Positions 7,341 through 14,016 of a DNA stretch of 21,628 bases are shown here, one piece after another. The DNA is from Syntrophobacterales bacterium (lineage in GTDB: Bacteria; Desulfobacterota; Syntrophia; Syntrophales; UBA6807), in assembly GCA_021159265.1 (NCBI GenBank), contig JAGGSD010000313.1, forward strand, positions 1-21,628. Direction: 5' to 3'. Both the position numbers and the translations under genes were made by a program. The notes beneath the pieces are model-generated. The model made no database searches. It was given only the letters and a program-made list of their open reading frames with translations, and was not told the origin of the DNA. Numbering within the stretch: position 1 is the stretch's first letter; each line of letters begins with the position of its first letter.

Positions 7341-8220
7341 CTTTTAATCCTCCCGATAGCAATAATTTTATTTCTTTTGCCCTTTCATCTGACAACGTCT
7401 TTTTTCTATGACCGATATCTACAGTGAAAATACCAAGTTCACGGTACAGATTTAAAAATTCAGGGAGTTTGGTTTGAAATGCCTGGAGATGTTTTTCGAC
7501 AGTTCCTATATCACCCCTGGAAATAGGACCGGTTAGTGATTCAACCGTTCCCTGGTTTTCTATATTTTTGATTGTCCCTCTGACAAGTGGCCAAAAGGCT
7601 TTCATCGCCTCATCGTGCTTCAAGCCTAAAGCCTTATAAACTTCCACGACCATGTTCATCAGGGTAACGAGATAGTTTGAAGCCATGCAGGCGGCAGCAT
7701 GATACAGGGGCTTATCCTTCTCTGAAACAAAAAAGGGAACGCCGCCGAGATCTTTGACGATTTGGACAGACCAGTTTTTTATCTCTTTCCGGGCCGTGAT
7801 GCCAAAGGTGGCGCCCGGTATATTTTCAATAGCGCCTGTCACATCGGCAAAGGACTGAATGGGGTGTATGCTCGCTACATGTGCTCCCGATTTCCTGGCG
7901 GATTCAAGCAGATCGAGCCCTCCCGCTCCGCTCATGTGAATGACTTTCTTGCCGGGGCTGACAGCGCCGTCTTTTGTTATTTTTTCGCAAACCGATGCGA
8001 TAGCGTCGTCGCTGGTGGAAATAATAATGCACTCAGCCATGGCTGCGGCTCGAGAAAGATTGCGAAATGGTTTGCCTCGAGTGTATTCAACACCCCTCTT
8101 TATCGACTCATTGGATCGGCTTGCTACGGCAACAATATTATAACCAGAGGATCGAAGGAGAAACCCGACTGCCGTACCCACCTTTCCTGCGCCAAGAATT
8201 GCGATCGTATCTTTTTTCAT
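7333..8220 (-). CDS. Rossmann/DUF2520 NAD(P)-dependent oxidoreductase, possible PanG-type ketopantoate reductase
   Basis: 295 residues. An N-terminal NAD(P)-binding Rossmann fold begins with ILGAGKVGTA (8-17). STSDDAI (68-74), HMSGAG (95-100) and SIHPIQSFA (117-125) follow, and a helical DUF2520 C-terminal domain starts near PLYHAAACMASNY (171-183). The gene overlaps panB by 8 nt, with panB's ribosome binding site inside its last codons. Known: a non-PanE ketopantoate reductase, PanG, was described in Francisella and is encoded beside pan genes; I recall but cannot verify that it belongs to this superfamily. Inference: this protein reduces ketopantoate made by PanB. The ATG at 8220 has no clear Shine-Dalgarno because a repeat abuts it. 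Family firm, function moderate. Confidence 0.8.
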   Translation of the reverse strand: MKKDTIAILGAGKVGTAVGFLLRSSGYNIVAVASRSNESIKRGVEYTRGKPFRNLSRAAAMAECIIISTSDDAIASVCEKITKDGAVSPGKKVIHMSGAGGLDLLESARKSGAHVASIHPIQSFADVTGAIENIPGATFGITARKEIKNWSVQIVKDLGGVPFFVSEKDKPLYHAAACMASNYLVTLMNMVVEVYKALGLKHDEAMKAFWPLVRGTIKNIENQGTVESLTGPISRGDIGTVEKHLQAFQTKLPEFLNLYRELGIFTVDIGHRKKTLSDERAKEIKLLLSGGLKDE

Positions 8221-8230
8221 TTTAATTTTT

Positions 8231-8384
8231 GTAACCGTTCACGGGTTCAAGGTTCCATTCTTGTCCCCGGACTGCATTTGGGATGCGTATTTACGGGGAA
8301 AGCGTCAGCTTCGTCAGGCCTGAAACAAAATCTGGAGACAAATTGGCAATTATTTGCGAAAATGAGCATTTTTGACACGGTTAC
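8231..8384. repeat. Dispersed repeat bounded by inverted GTAACCGT ends
   Basis: The element begins GTAACCGTTCACGG (8231) and ends TGACACGGTTAC (8384), so its termini are inverted repeats of about 12 nt with one indel. The left end matches arms of the elements at 3950-3960 and 11003-11016. It ends 10 bp from the DUF2520 gene start and separates that gene from the terminator at 8465-8495. Confidence 0.55.
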
Positions 8385-8464
8385 TAATTTTTTATATTTT
8401 CGTGATCATCTTTAATAAAAATCTGCCATAAATAGATAACGCTACGTTGACAAATGAGGGATAC

Positions 8465-8495
8465 AAAAAACCCTTCAGACTGATGTCGGAAGGGT
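8465..8495 (-). terminator. Strong Rho-independent terminator
   Basis: On the minus strand ACCCTTC (8495-8489) pairs with GAAGGGT (8476-8470). Inside, GAC pairs with GTC across a single mismatch around an ATCA tetraloop. Six T residues follow (8470-8465). It lies about 295 bp below the hydrolase stop and 245 bp above the DUF2520 start, so it closes either the hydrolase transcript or the short RNA predicted here. Confidence 0.8.
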
Positions 8496-8574
8496 CGTAG
8501 AATACACGTATATATCATTAAAAAAACCGGTGACCTTCCCGTCTCAGTCCACAGAAAATGGATCCAAGCGGTGG
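8465..8574 (-). ncRNA. Candidate short RNA: attenuator leader or sRNA
   Basis: A predicted promoter (8581-8608) and the terminator at 8465-8495 bracket about 110 nt with no plausible reading frame. Within it, the RNA segment 8549-8532 is complementary to 8497-8477, the terminator's 5' arm plus loop: GACTGA pairs with TCAGTC and GGAAGG pairs with CCTTCC around a 4x4 internal loop. That pairing excludes the terminator hairpin, the usual layout of an antiterminator. A further CCAC/GTGG pairing (8574-8571 with 8552-8549) competes for the edge of the antiterminator. I do not recognise a known riboswitch. The downstream genes are DUF2520-panB, so a pantothenate-linked switch is possible; an independent sRNA is the alternative. 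Confidence 0.45.
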
Positions 8575-8580
8575 AAGAAC

Positions 8581-8608
8581 ACTATCACACGGAAAAATAA
8601 GTTGTCAA
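8581..8608 (-). promoter_or_regulatory. Putative promoter of the candidate short RNA
   Basis: Minus-strand TTGACA (8608-8603), 16-nt spacer, GATAGT (8586-8581, 4 of 6), with a TGT just upstream giving an extended -10. Predicted start near 8574. The remaining spacer 8609-8791 has only degenerate GGTTCAAA repeats (8640-8660) and a GC-rich stretch; I see no gene in it. Confidence 0.5.
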
Positions 8609-8791
8609 TACAATAAATGCCTGATATCATAACGACTCAGGTTCAAAGGTTCAAAGGCACAAAGCTTATATGGAAAAAATCGCTGTCAAATGATACGCTT
8701 GGCAGTTCCTTAGTTCGCCGAAGACCGCCGCCGGCGCTGGTTGTTACTTGTCCCGCTGTGCCTGCCTGAGCAGTTGCTTTGGTTCATTGTT

Positions 8792-9268
8792 TCAAGTCAA
8801 CATCATGTTCCAGTTCAGGGATTCAAACTCTTTATGGAATGAATGATCATCATCGATGATGTTATAACTCAGATTTCTAAATACAGCTTTAGCAATATTC
8901 TGAACGGCATCGACTGGAACAACATCATCATTTTTTCCGTGAAAAACGATAACGGGAATTTGGATTGTTCTATCGAGATATGGATTGAATTCTTCCAAAT
9001 TCAGGGCTGGCGCCAGGAGGATAAGCTTCCTAACCCTTTCTTCATTTTTGCATGTAAATGCGGCGGCCATTAAGCCACCGAAACTGGATCCAACTAAAAT
9101 CAGATCACTTTTATCGGCAAGAACTTTATTTAACTTCACCATTCTTTTTTCAAAAGCGCCTGTATAATCTTCAATAATCATATCAGGGTAAGTTTCTTTG
9201 AAATATACTCCTTTGGCACCATGGCTGCTGCTTTCCAGACCGTGGATAAATACTCTGGTGATATTCAT
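8792..9268 (-). CDS. Small alpha/beta-hydrolase (YqiA/esterase-like)
   Basis: 158 residues. FIHGLESS (7-14) is the oxyanion region, GSSFGG (60-65) the nucleophile elbow with Ser62, FHGKNDDVVP (109-118) carries the likely acid Asp114, and DDDHSF (139-144) supplies His142, so the catalytic triad is complete. It resembles the small YqiA/UPF0227-type esterases, which are nearer 190 residues, so this one is compact. The substrate is unknown. The ATG at 9268 has AAAGGA 11 nt upstream, and its leader contains the GC-rich inverted repeat at 9294-9366. It is a single-gene unit with no obvious partner. Confidence 0.8.
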   Translation of the reverse strand: MNITRVFIHGLESSSHGAKGVYFKETYPDMIIEDYTGAFEKRMVKLNKVLADKSDLILVGSSFGGLMAAAFTCKNEERVRKLILLAPALNLEEFNPYLDRTIQIPVIVFHGKNDDVVPVDAVQNIAKAVFRNLSYNIIDDDHSFHKEFESLNWNMMLT

Positions 9269-9293
9269 AAGTCCAACAATCCTTTCAATAATA

Positions 9294-9366
9294 AGGGGTC
9301 GGGGGCCAGGGGGCAGAATAAAAAGGTCATCGACGGTTGTATTTCTTCTCCTGCCCCCCGATCCCT
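9294..9366. repeat. G-rich/C-rich imperfect inverted repeat
   Basis: G-rich 9294-9315 and C-rich 9351-9366 are imperfect inverted arms (GGGGGCAG versus CTGCCCCCC). It would form a hairpin in the hydrolase leader. An open frame at 9265-9465 crosses it but has no family similarity, so I do not call a gene. Confidence 0.5.
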
Positions 9367-9479
9367 GAATGAATACATACTACTCAATAAATGATTTTGC
9401 AACATTGATTCACTCATCTGCGCAAAGATTGTTGATTTAAATGTGTCTGCCATGTTAGAACCCACTCAAGAAAGATGCG

Positions 9480-9606
9480 CTTGTAAAAAGTCCACGCCGT
9501 GTCATTCTGAGGAGCGGAGCGACGAAGAATCTCAATGATATCAGATTCTTCGCTATCGCTCAGAATGACAAAAGAGTGTTTTTGTGACTTTTTACGAGAC
9601 CATCAA
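9480..9606. repeat. Long multi-arm palindrome upstream of the DUF1015 gene (CTCGTAAAAAG family)
   Basis: Three nested arm pairs: CTTGTAAAAAG (9480-9490) with CTTTTTACGAG (9588-9598), TGTCATTCTGAG (9500-9511) with CTCAGAATGACA (9559-9570, perfect 12 bp), and GAAGAATCT (9524-9532) with AGATTCTTC (9543-9551, perfect 9 bp). The right terminal 19 nt (9588-9606) are the exact reverse complement of 21422-21440. It ends 17 bp before the DUF1015 ATG, so it sits in that gene's leader or promoter. The remaining spacer back to 9367 shows nothing else. Confidence 0.8.
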
Positions 9607-9623
9607 GAAAGGTATTTATTATT

Positions 9624-10868
9624 ATGAGTCTCGTATTTCCCTTTAAGGCCGTGAGGCCCGTCAAAGAGTTTGTGAAGGATGTGGCATCGTATCCCTATGA
9701 TATCATTGATTCAGATGAAGCGCGTAAGATAGCTGAAGGTAATCCAAAGAGTTTTCTACATGTCGTAAAAGCAGAAATAGATTTATCAGGTGATATAGAT
9801 ATTCATGATGACATAGTATATGAAAAAGCCAGACAGAATTTCTATAATTTTCTGGATGAAGGAATTTTATTTCAAGATCCCAGGCCGTGTTTTTATGTTT
9901 ATCGTCAGCAAATTGGGGATCACGAACAATATGGAATAGTTGCCTGCGCCAGCGTTGACGAGTACGAATCGTCGATTCATATTAAAAAACATGAATTGAC
10001 ACGAACTGATAAGGAGAAAGAGCGAACGAGTCATATCTCGGACGTGAACGCGCAAACGGGGCTGGTGTTATTAACATACAGGGGGAGGGAGTCGATAGAC
10101 AGGATCGTAGCAAAAATCGCTGAGGGTGTACCGGAATACGATTTTTTTGCGGATGATGGTATTTCACATACCGCCTGGGTCGTGGATGATGAAAATACAA
10201 TTAACACAATAAAAGAGGAATTTCTGAGAGTAGATTCACTCTATATTGCCGACGGACACCACAGGGCGGCGGCGGCGGCAAATGTTGCAAAAAAGCGCCG
10301 TTTAGAAAATCCGGTTTATAGCGGGAGCGAAGAGTACAATTTTATCATGGTTGCCATCTTTCCTGATAATCAGCTTAAGGTAATGGGTTATAATCGGGTT
10401 GTTAAAGACCTGAATGGCTTAAGTGAAACAAAATTTCTGGATAAAGTTCGCACTAAATTCTTTATCATGGATAATTTCAAGGAAACATCGCCTGAACGGT
10501 TGCATGAATTTGGAATGTATTTAAATGGCATGTGGTACAAACTCAAAGCCAAAGAAGATATCTATAATGAAAGCGATGTTGTGGAGGTTTTAGATGTTTC
10601 CATACTCCAGAATCACTTATTGAAACCCGTGCTGGGTATCGGTGATTCACGGACTGATGACAGGATTCTCTTCGTGGGAGGTGTAAAGGGGACCAAAGAA
10701 TTGGAAAGGTTGGTAGATTCCGGCCAGTACGCGGTGGCTTTCTCGATGAATCCTGCAACATTAGTCCAACTGATGAATGTAGCGGATGCTGGTGAACTGA
10801 TGCCCCCCAAATCCACCTGGTTTGAACCGAAGCTTCGCAGTGGAATTTTTGTACATCTCCTTGAATAA
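9624..10868 (+). CDS. DUF1015 (COG4198) family protein
   Basis: 414 residues, the usual size for this uncharacterised family. Conserved-looking features are an N-terminal FPFKAVRP (5-12), a KKHELTR region (121-127), IADGHHRAAAA (208-218), MVAIFPDNQL further on, and MPPKSTWFEPKLRSG near the C-terminus (about 393-407). ADGHHR resembles the phosphate-binding signature of the ParB/sulfiredoxin fold also used by free-serine kinases, and relatives have been annotated as ParB/Spo0J-like or found beside serA/serC. Whether this one is a small-molecule kinase is inference. The ATG has AAAGG 12 nt upstream. No serine-pathway gene is in this window. Family firm, function unknown. Confidence 0.88.
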   Translation: MSLVFPFKAVRPVKEFVKDVASYPYDIIDSDEARKIAEGNPKSFLHVVKAEIDLSGDIDIHDDIVYEKARQNFYNFLDEGILFQDPRPCFYVYRQQIGDHEQYGIVACASVDEYESSIHIKKHELTRTDKEKERTSHISDVNAQTGLVLLTYRGRESIDRIVAKIAEGVPEYDFFADDGISHTAWVVDDENTINTIKEEFLRVDSLYIADGHHRAAAAANVAKKRRLENPVYSGSEEYNFIMVAIFPDNQLKVMGYNRVVKDLNGLSETKFLDKVRTKFFIMDNFKETSPERLHEFGMYLNGMWYKLKAKEDIYNESDVVEVLDVSILQNHLLKPVLGIGDSRTDDRILFVGGVKGTKELERLVDSGQYAVAFSMNPATLVQLMNVADAGELMPPKSTWFEPKLRSGIFVHLLE

Positions 10869-11002
10869 GTATAGTTTCGAGTTTCGAGTTGAAAGTTAAA
10901 TAAATTTCAGCTCTCTTTTTGCCCGGAACCGGACAATAAAAAATGCCGGCACATTCGCAATCGGTTGAGCCATTCACGCGACGTTTAAATCAAAAAAAAT
11001 CC

Positions 11003-11116
11003 GTAGCCGTTCACGGCTTGAAACTTGAAATTGGAAAGTAGAAATTGGGAAGAACAGTACAAAAGCATGAAGACCCAATTTCTATTTTCTAATTTCAACG
11101 TTCCGTGAACGGCTAC
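11003..11116. repeat. 114-bp palindromic element (GTAGCCGTTCACGG ends)
   Basis: Left arm 11003-11049 and right arm 11074-11116 are imperfect inverted repeats starting and ending with exact GTAGCCGTTCACGG / CCGTGAACGGCTAC, with a 24-nt loop. The right arm is shared with 3924-3960. It is followed by a copy of the CGGACAAGCC motif (11122-11139) also seen inverted near 675-690. Together these fill most of the 333-bp DUF1015-miaA spacer; I see no gene in it. Confidence 0.8.
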
Positions 11117-11201
11117 AAAAATCCTAACCCGGACAAGCCGCAACCAAAGAAGATATATTTTTATCACGAAAACACGAAATAATCCGGGAATTTGTGAGCT
11201 A

Positions 11202-12119
11202 ATGATGGGGAAAGACTATAATCTGATTGTTATACTGGGAGCCACTGCGACCGGCAAAACACAGTTGGCGGCAAGGCTTGCCGGAGAATTAAACTCAGAG
11301 GTTATCTCTGCCGACTCACGCCAGATTTACAGAGGTATGGATCTGGGCACAGGCAAAGATCTTGCCGAATTTGTCGTTGATGGCAGGCGGGTGCCGTATC
11401 ATCTGATCGATATTGTTGACCCTGACGATGAATTTAACGTTTTTGAATACCAGAAACGTTTTTTTGAATGTTTTTCGGAAATTACGCAAAGGGGAATCGT
11501 TCCCGTTATGGTCGGGGGGACAGGACTCTATATAGAAACAGTCATAAAGGGTTACATGATGCTCGAAGTTCCTGAAAATCCCGGGTTGCGTGAAGAACTG
11601 TCATGTCTGGATATGGAGGCCCTCGCGGTGCGATTACTTGCCGTTAATCCTGCCCCTCACAATACTACGGATCTCCTGGATAGAAGCCGCCTTATTCGCG
11701 CTATCGAGATAGCAAAATACACAAATGATCATCAATCTTCTGATAAAGCCGGTCTACCCGATATAAGGCCGTTTATTATCGGTATCCGCTTTGAACGGGA
11801 AATCCTTCGCCGCAGAATTACAGCCCGGCTGAAAAAGAGGATTGAAATGGGTATGATAGATGAGGTGAAAAGACTACATGAAGCAGGAACAAGCTGGGAG
11901 AAATTATCGTTTTTCGGACTCGAATACCGGTACATAAGCTTGTATCTCCAGGGTAGAATGACCTGTGAGGATATGTTTAAGACGCTGAACACCAGGATTC
12001 ATCAGTTTGCCAAGAGACAGGAGACATGGTTCAGACGAATGGAAAAAAGGGGAACAATTATACACTGGATTGACGGGGCAGATTATGATGCGGTCAAAAA
12101 ACTGGTTCGAAATATGTGA
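11202..12119 (+). CDS. miaA: tRNA dimethylallyltransferase (divergent MiaA)
   Basis: 305 residues. It transfers a dimethylallyl group to N6 of A37 in tRNAs reading UNN codons. Seen: P-loop GATATGKT (13-20), SADSRQIYRGMD (36-47) at the catalytic aspartate, GGTGLY (105-110), FFGLEYRY (237-244) and RQETWFRR (272-279). The motif after the DSR region reads LGTGKD where typical MiaA has IGTAKP, and the sequence around 50-75 is also unusual, so this is a divergent branch. The start could be either ATG of the ATGATG at 11202; neither has a strong Shine-Dalgarno. ispG, which makes the prenyl precursor pathway possible, is encoded 1.9 kb downstream. Confidence 0.88.
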   Translation: MMGKDYNLIVILGATATGKTQLAARLAGELNSEVISADSRQIYRGMDLGTGKDLAEFVVDGRRVPYHLIDIVDPDDEFNVFEYQKRFFECFSEITQRGIVPVMVGGTGLYIETVIKGYMMLEVPENPGLREELSCLDMEALAVRLLAVNPAPHNTTDLLDRSRLIRAIEIAKYTNDHQSSDKAGLPDIRPFIIGIRFEREILRRRITARLKKRIEMGMIDEVKRLHEAGTSWEKLSFFGLEYRYISLYLQGRMTCEDMFKTLNTRIHQFAKRQETWFRRMEKRGTIIHWIDGADYDAVKKLVRNM

Positions 12120-12231
12120 ACGTTCAATGAATGTTGGACTGTTCGTTCCAATACTCCAGCACTCCATGTTTTTGTTGAGCATAATATATTTATGAGCCGA
12201 AATAATGGATCCACAAATATAGATACATAAG

Positions 12232-13596
12232 ATGATAGTTCCAGAGAACATTTTAAACTATCTCGACAAATATTCAGTCGGAGATAATTGGTATATTAAT
12301 ACGGCTGATTACAACGAAATAAATAACGTAGTAGTTATTCCTGCATTGGCGGAAACCGGTCAACTTTTCAAAACGCTTGCAAGTCTTTCCGGGAATGCAC
12401 GGGAAGAACTTGCCCACACACTGGTTCTCTGTGTCATCAATAATAAAAGTATTCAACATGCCATTCCCAGAGAGTTTGAAGACAATCAAATTACATTGAA
12501 AATTTTGAGAGATCTCATTGACGGTAAAATGCCGGATGACGGTTTATTGAATAATTCGCTTTTGTTATCCATAAATGAAATCCTTCAAAATAATCTTAAA
12601 GTGGCCTGTGTTGATGCCTCTTCTCCCGGATGTGAAATGCCTGATAAAATAGGAGGTGTGGGACTTGCCCGTAAAATAGGCCTCGATTTGGCGCTGAAGG
12701 TATTTAATTATACTAGAGAAGAGATAAATCTCCTGTTTTCTCTGGATGCCGATACACTTGTAGCAACAAATTATTTGGAAGCCGTCCGAGTTTTTTTCCG
12801 TAAAGAACGGGCTCATGCCGCTGTTGTAGAATTTATGCATCAGGACGCCGGGAATACGGATGAACAGGCCGCAATATGCTGTTATGAAATATTTCTTCGC
12901 TACTATGTTCTCGGTCTGGCCTACGCAGGGTCACGCTATGCCTTTCATTCTATCGGCTCAACGATGGTATGCACCCCGGATGCTTACACAGCAGTAAGGG
13001 GAATGAATAAAAGAAAAGCGGCGGAGGATTTCTATTTCCTGGATAAGCTTGCTAAAATGAAGGGCGTTGGCGCTATCAATACCACCCGGGTTTACCCTTC
13101 TTCCAGGCAATCGAAACGTGTTCCCTTCGGTACGGGAAAGCGCATTGTCGGGTTCCTTGAGGGAGGTCGTTCCGAGTCCGAGTATGTATTATATGATCCT
13201 GGGGTTTTTGTTGTATTGAAAAAGTGGCTGGAATACATGTCTTCCTGTCCGGATACGGATGCAGAAATAATATTAACCAAGGCAGGGGAAATATATCCGC
13301 AACTTGAAGAGTATCTCAGAGAACAACGCTTCCAGGATATATGGCGACGGCTGAGAAAAAACAGCAAGAGCGAGCAGGTTCTTCTGAAGCACTTTCTTGT
13401 ATGGTTCGACGGATTGAAGACATTGAGGCTCATTAACTATCTGACGAGAAATGGAATGCCGCCTGTAGATATGTTTGATGCTGTACGAGTGCTAATGAAT
13501 ATGATGGGCAAGGGATTTCCTGCGGTAACCAAACCGGGCAAAATCCCGCCTCTTCATGTTCAGTTAGAAATACTTGAACATCTTAGGCGTTCCTGA
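12232..13596 (+). CDS. GT2-like (GT-A fold) glycosyltransferase family protein
   Basis: 454 residues. I recognise a GT-A-like layout: an N-terminal VVVIPALAE strand (33-41), GGVGLARKIGLDLAL (141-155), SLDADT (170-175) giving the DxD metal/nucleotide-sugar site (Asp172, Asp174), and GMNKRKAAEDFYFLDKLAK (257-275) resembling the glycosyl-acceptor GG/ED region with Glu265-Asp266. There is no transmembrane segment, so it is probably cytosolic. The C-terminal 150 residues are helical and unassigned. It stands alone 112 bp after miaA with no Shine-Dalgarno visible and no other envelope-sugar genes nearby. Donor and acceptor are unknown. Confidence 0.65.
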   Translation: MIVPENILNYLDKYSVGDNWYINTADYNEINNVVVIPALAETGQLFKTLASLSGNAREELAHTLVLCVINNKSIQHAIPREFEDNQITLKILRDLIDGKMPDDGLLNNSLLLSINEILQNNLKVACVDASSPGCEMPDKIGGVGLARKIGLDLALKVFNYTREEINLLFSLDADTLVATNYLEAVRVFFRKERAHAAVVEFMHQDAGNTDEQAAICCYEIFLRYYVLGLAYAGSRYAFHSIGSTMVCTPDAYTAVRGMNKRKAAEDFYFLDKLAKMKGVGAINTTRVYPSSRQSKRVPFGTGKRIVGFLEGGRSESEYVLYDPGVFVVLKKWLEYMSSCPDTDAEIILTKAGEIYPQLEEYLREQRFQDIWRRLRKNSKSEQVLLKHFLVWFDGLKTLRLINYLTRNGMPPVDMFDAVRVLMNMMGKGFPAVTKPGKIPPLHVQLEILEHLRRS

Positions 13597-13647
13597 TGCG
13601 GCAAAGCCGCAAAATTTTAAATTTTGAATGTTGAATTTTAAATTAAG
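13597..13647. repeat. AT-rich dispersed repeat with GCGGC hairpin, copy 1
   Basis: TGCGGC-AAA-GCCGCA (13597-13611) is a 6-bp hairpin directly after the glycosyltransferase stop, followed by AAAATTTTAAATTTT. The whole block recurs inverted at 19166-19216. It may act as a weak terminator, but it is a mobile repeat rather than a dedicated one. Confidence 0.7.
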
Positions 13648-13661
13648 GATACAACCATCTT

Positions 13662-13880
13662 TATTAGAGTCTTTATTCACAACAAAGCCTGCCTGTGCGT
13701 TGCCTGTCTGTGCCTGCCTGTGCCGCCTGCACGGCAGACAGGCGTTTTTTGCGCAGATGTTTGTGTCAGGCGGTGAAAAACAAGGCTCAAGGAGCAAGGA
13801 AAAACCTTGGACCTTTGACCTTGCACCTAATCTTTTTAAAAACAGGATCAAGGAAAAAGGATAAAGGATCAAGGTAAAAA
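13662..13880. repeat. Composite dispersed repeat, copy B
   Basis: Same block order as 184-330: TTAGAGTCTTTATTC, the GCCTGTC-type palindrome (here expanded with extra TGCCTG units, 13688-13743), GCGCAGATGTT, then degenerate AAGG repeats. It lies in the 420-bp spacer before ispG. Open frames crossing it are repeat-derived and not genes. Confidence 0.7.
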
Positions 13881-13883
13881 ATC

Positions 13884-13933
13884 TCCGCCAAAGGCGGACT
13901 ACCTTGAACCTTGAACCTTGAACCTTGAACCTT
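13884..13933. repeat. Heptamer tandem repeat (ACCTTGA) with adjacent hairpin
   Basis: TCCGCC-AAA-GGCGGA (13884-13898) is a 6-bp hairpin. It is followed at once by nearly five direct copies of ACCTTGA (13901-13933). Degenerate copies of the same heptamer in the other orientation occur at 281-322 and 13850-13876. Confidence 0.85.
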
Positions 13934-13947
13934 TGCCGCATTAGGTA

Positions 13948-13977
13948 TTGATTGCCATTTGCTCTTCGTGTTATATT
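13948..13977 (+). promoter_or_regulatory. Putative promoter of the ispG-proS-rel operon
   Basis: TTGATT (13948-13953), 18-nt spacer, TATATT (13972-13977, 5 of 6). It is the only non-repeat DNA in the spacer before ispG. Predicted start near 13985, about 32 nt before the TTG start. Confidence 0.45.
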
Positions 13978-14016
13978 AAAAAATGTGGAAGTAACTAAGA
14001 GGAAAACAGCTTATCA

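Noticed and set aside
8521..8545. A second terminator at the T7 run on the minus strand (8527-8521)
   Set aside because: Only a 3-bp CGG/CCG stem precedes the T run, which is too weak to call.
9265..9465. 66-codon open frame upstream of the hydrolase
   Set aside because: It runs through the G-rich inverted repeat, ends in the hydrolase start region and resembles no family.
13597..13620. Intrinsic terminator after the glycosyltransferase gene
   Set aside because: The 6-bp stem is followed by AAAATTTT and not a T-tract, and the block is a dispersed repeat found inverted at 19166-19216; termination is possible but unsupported.
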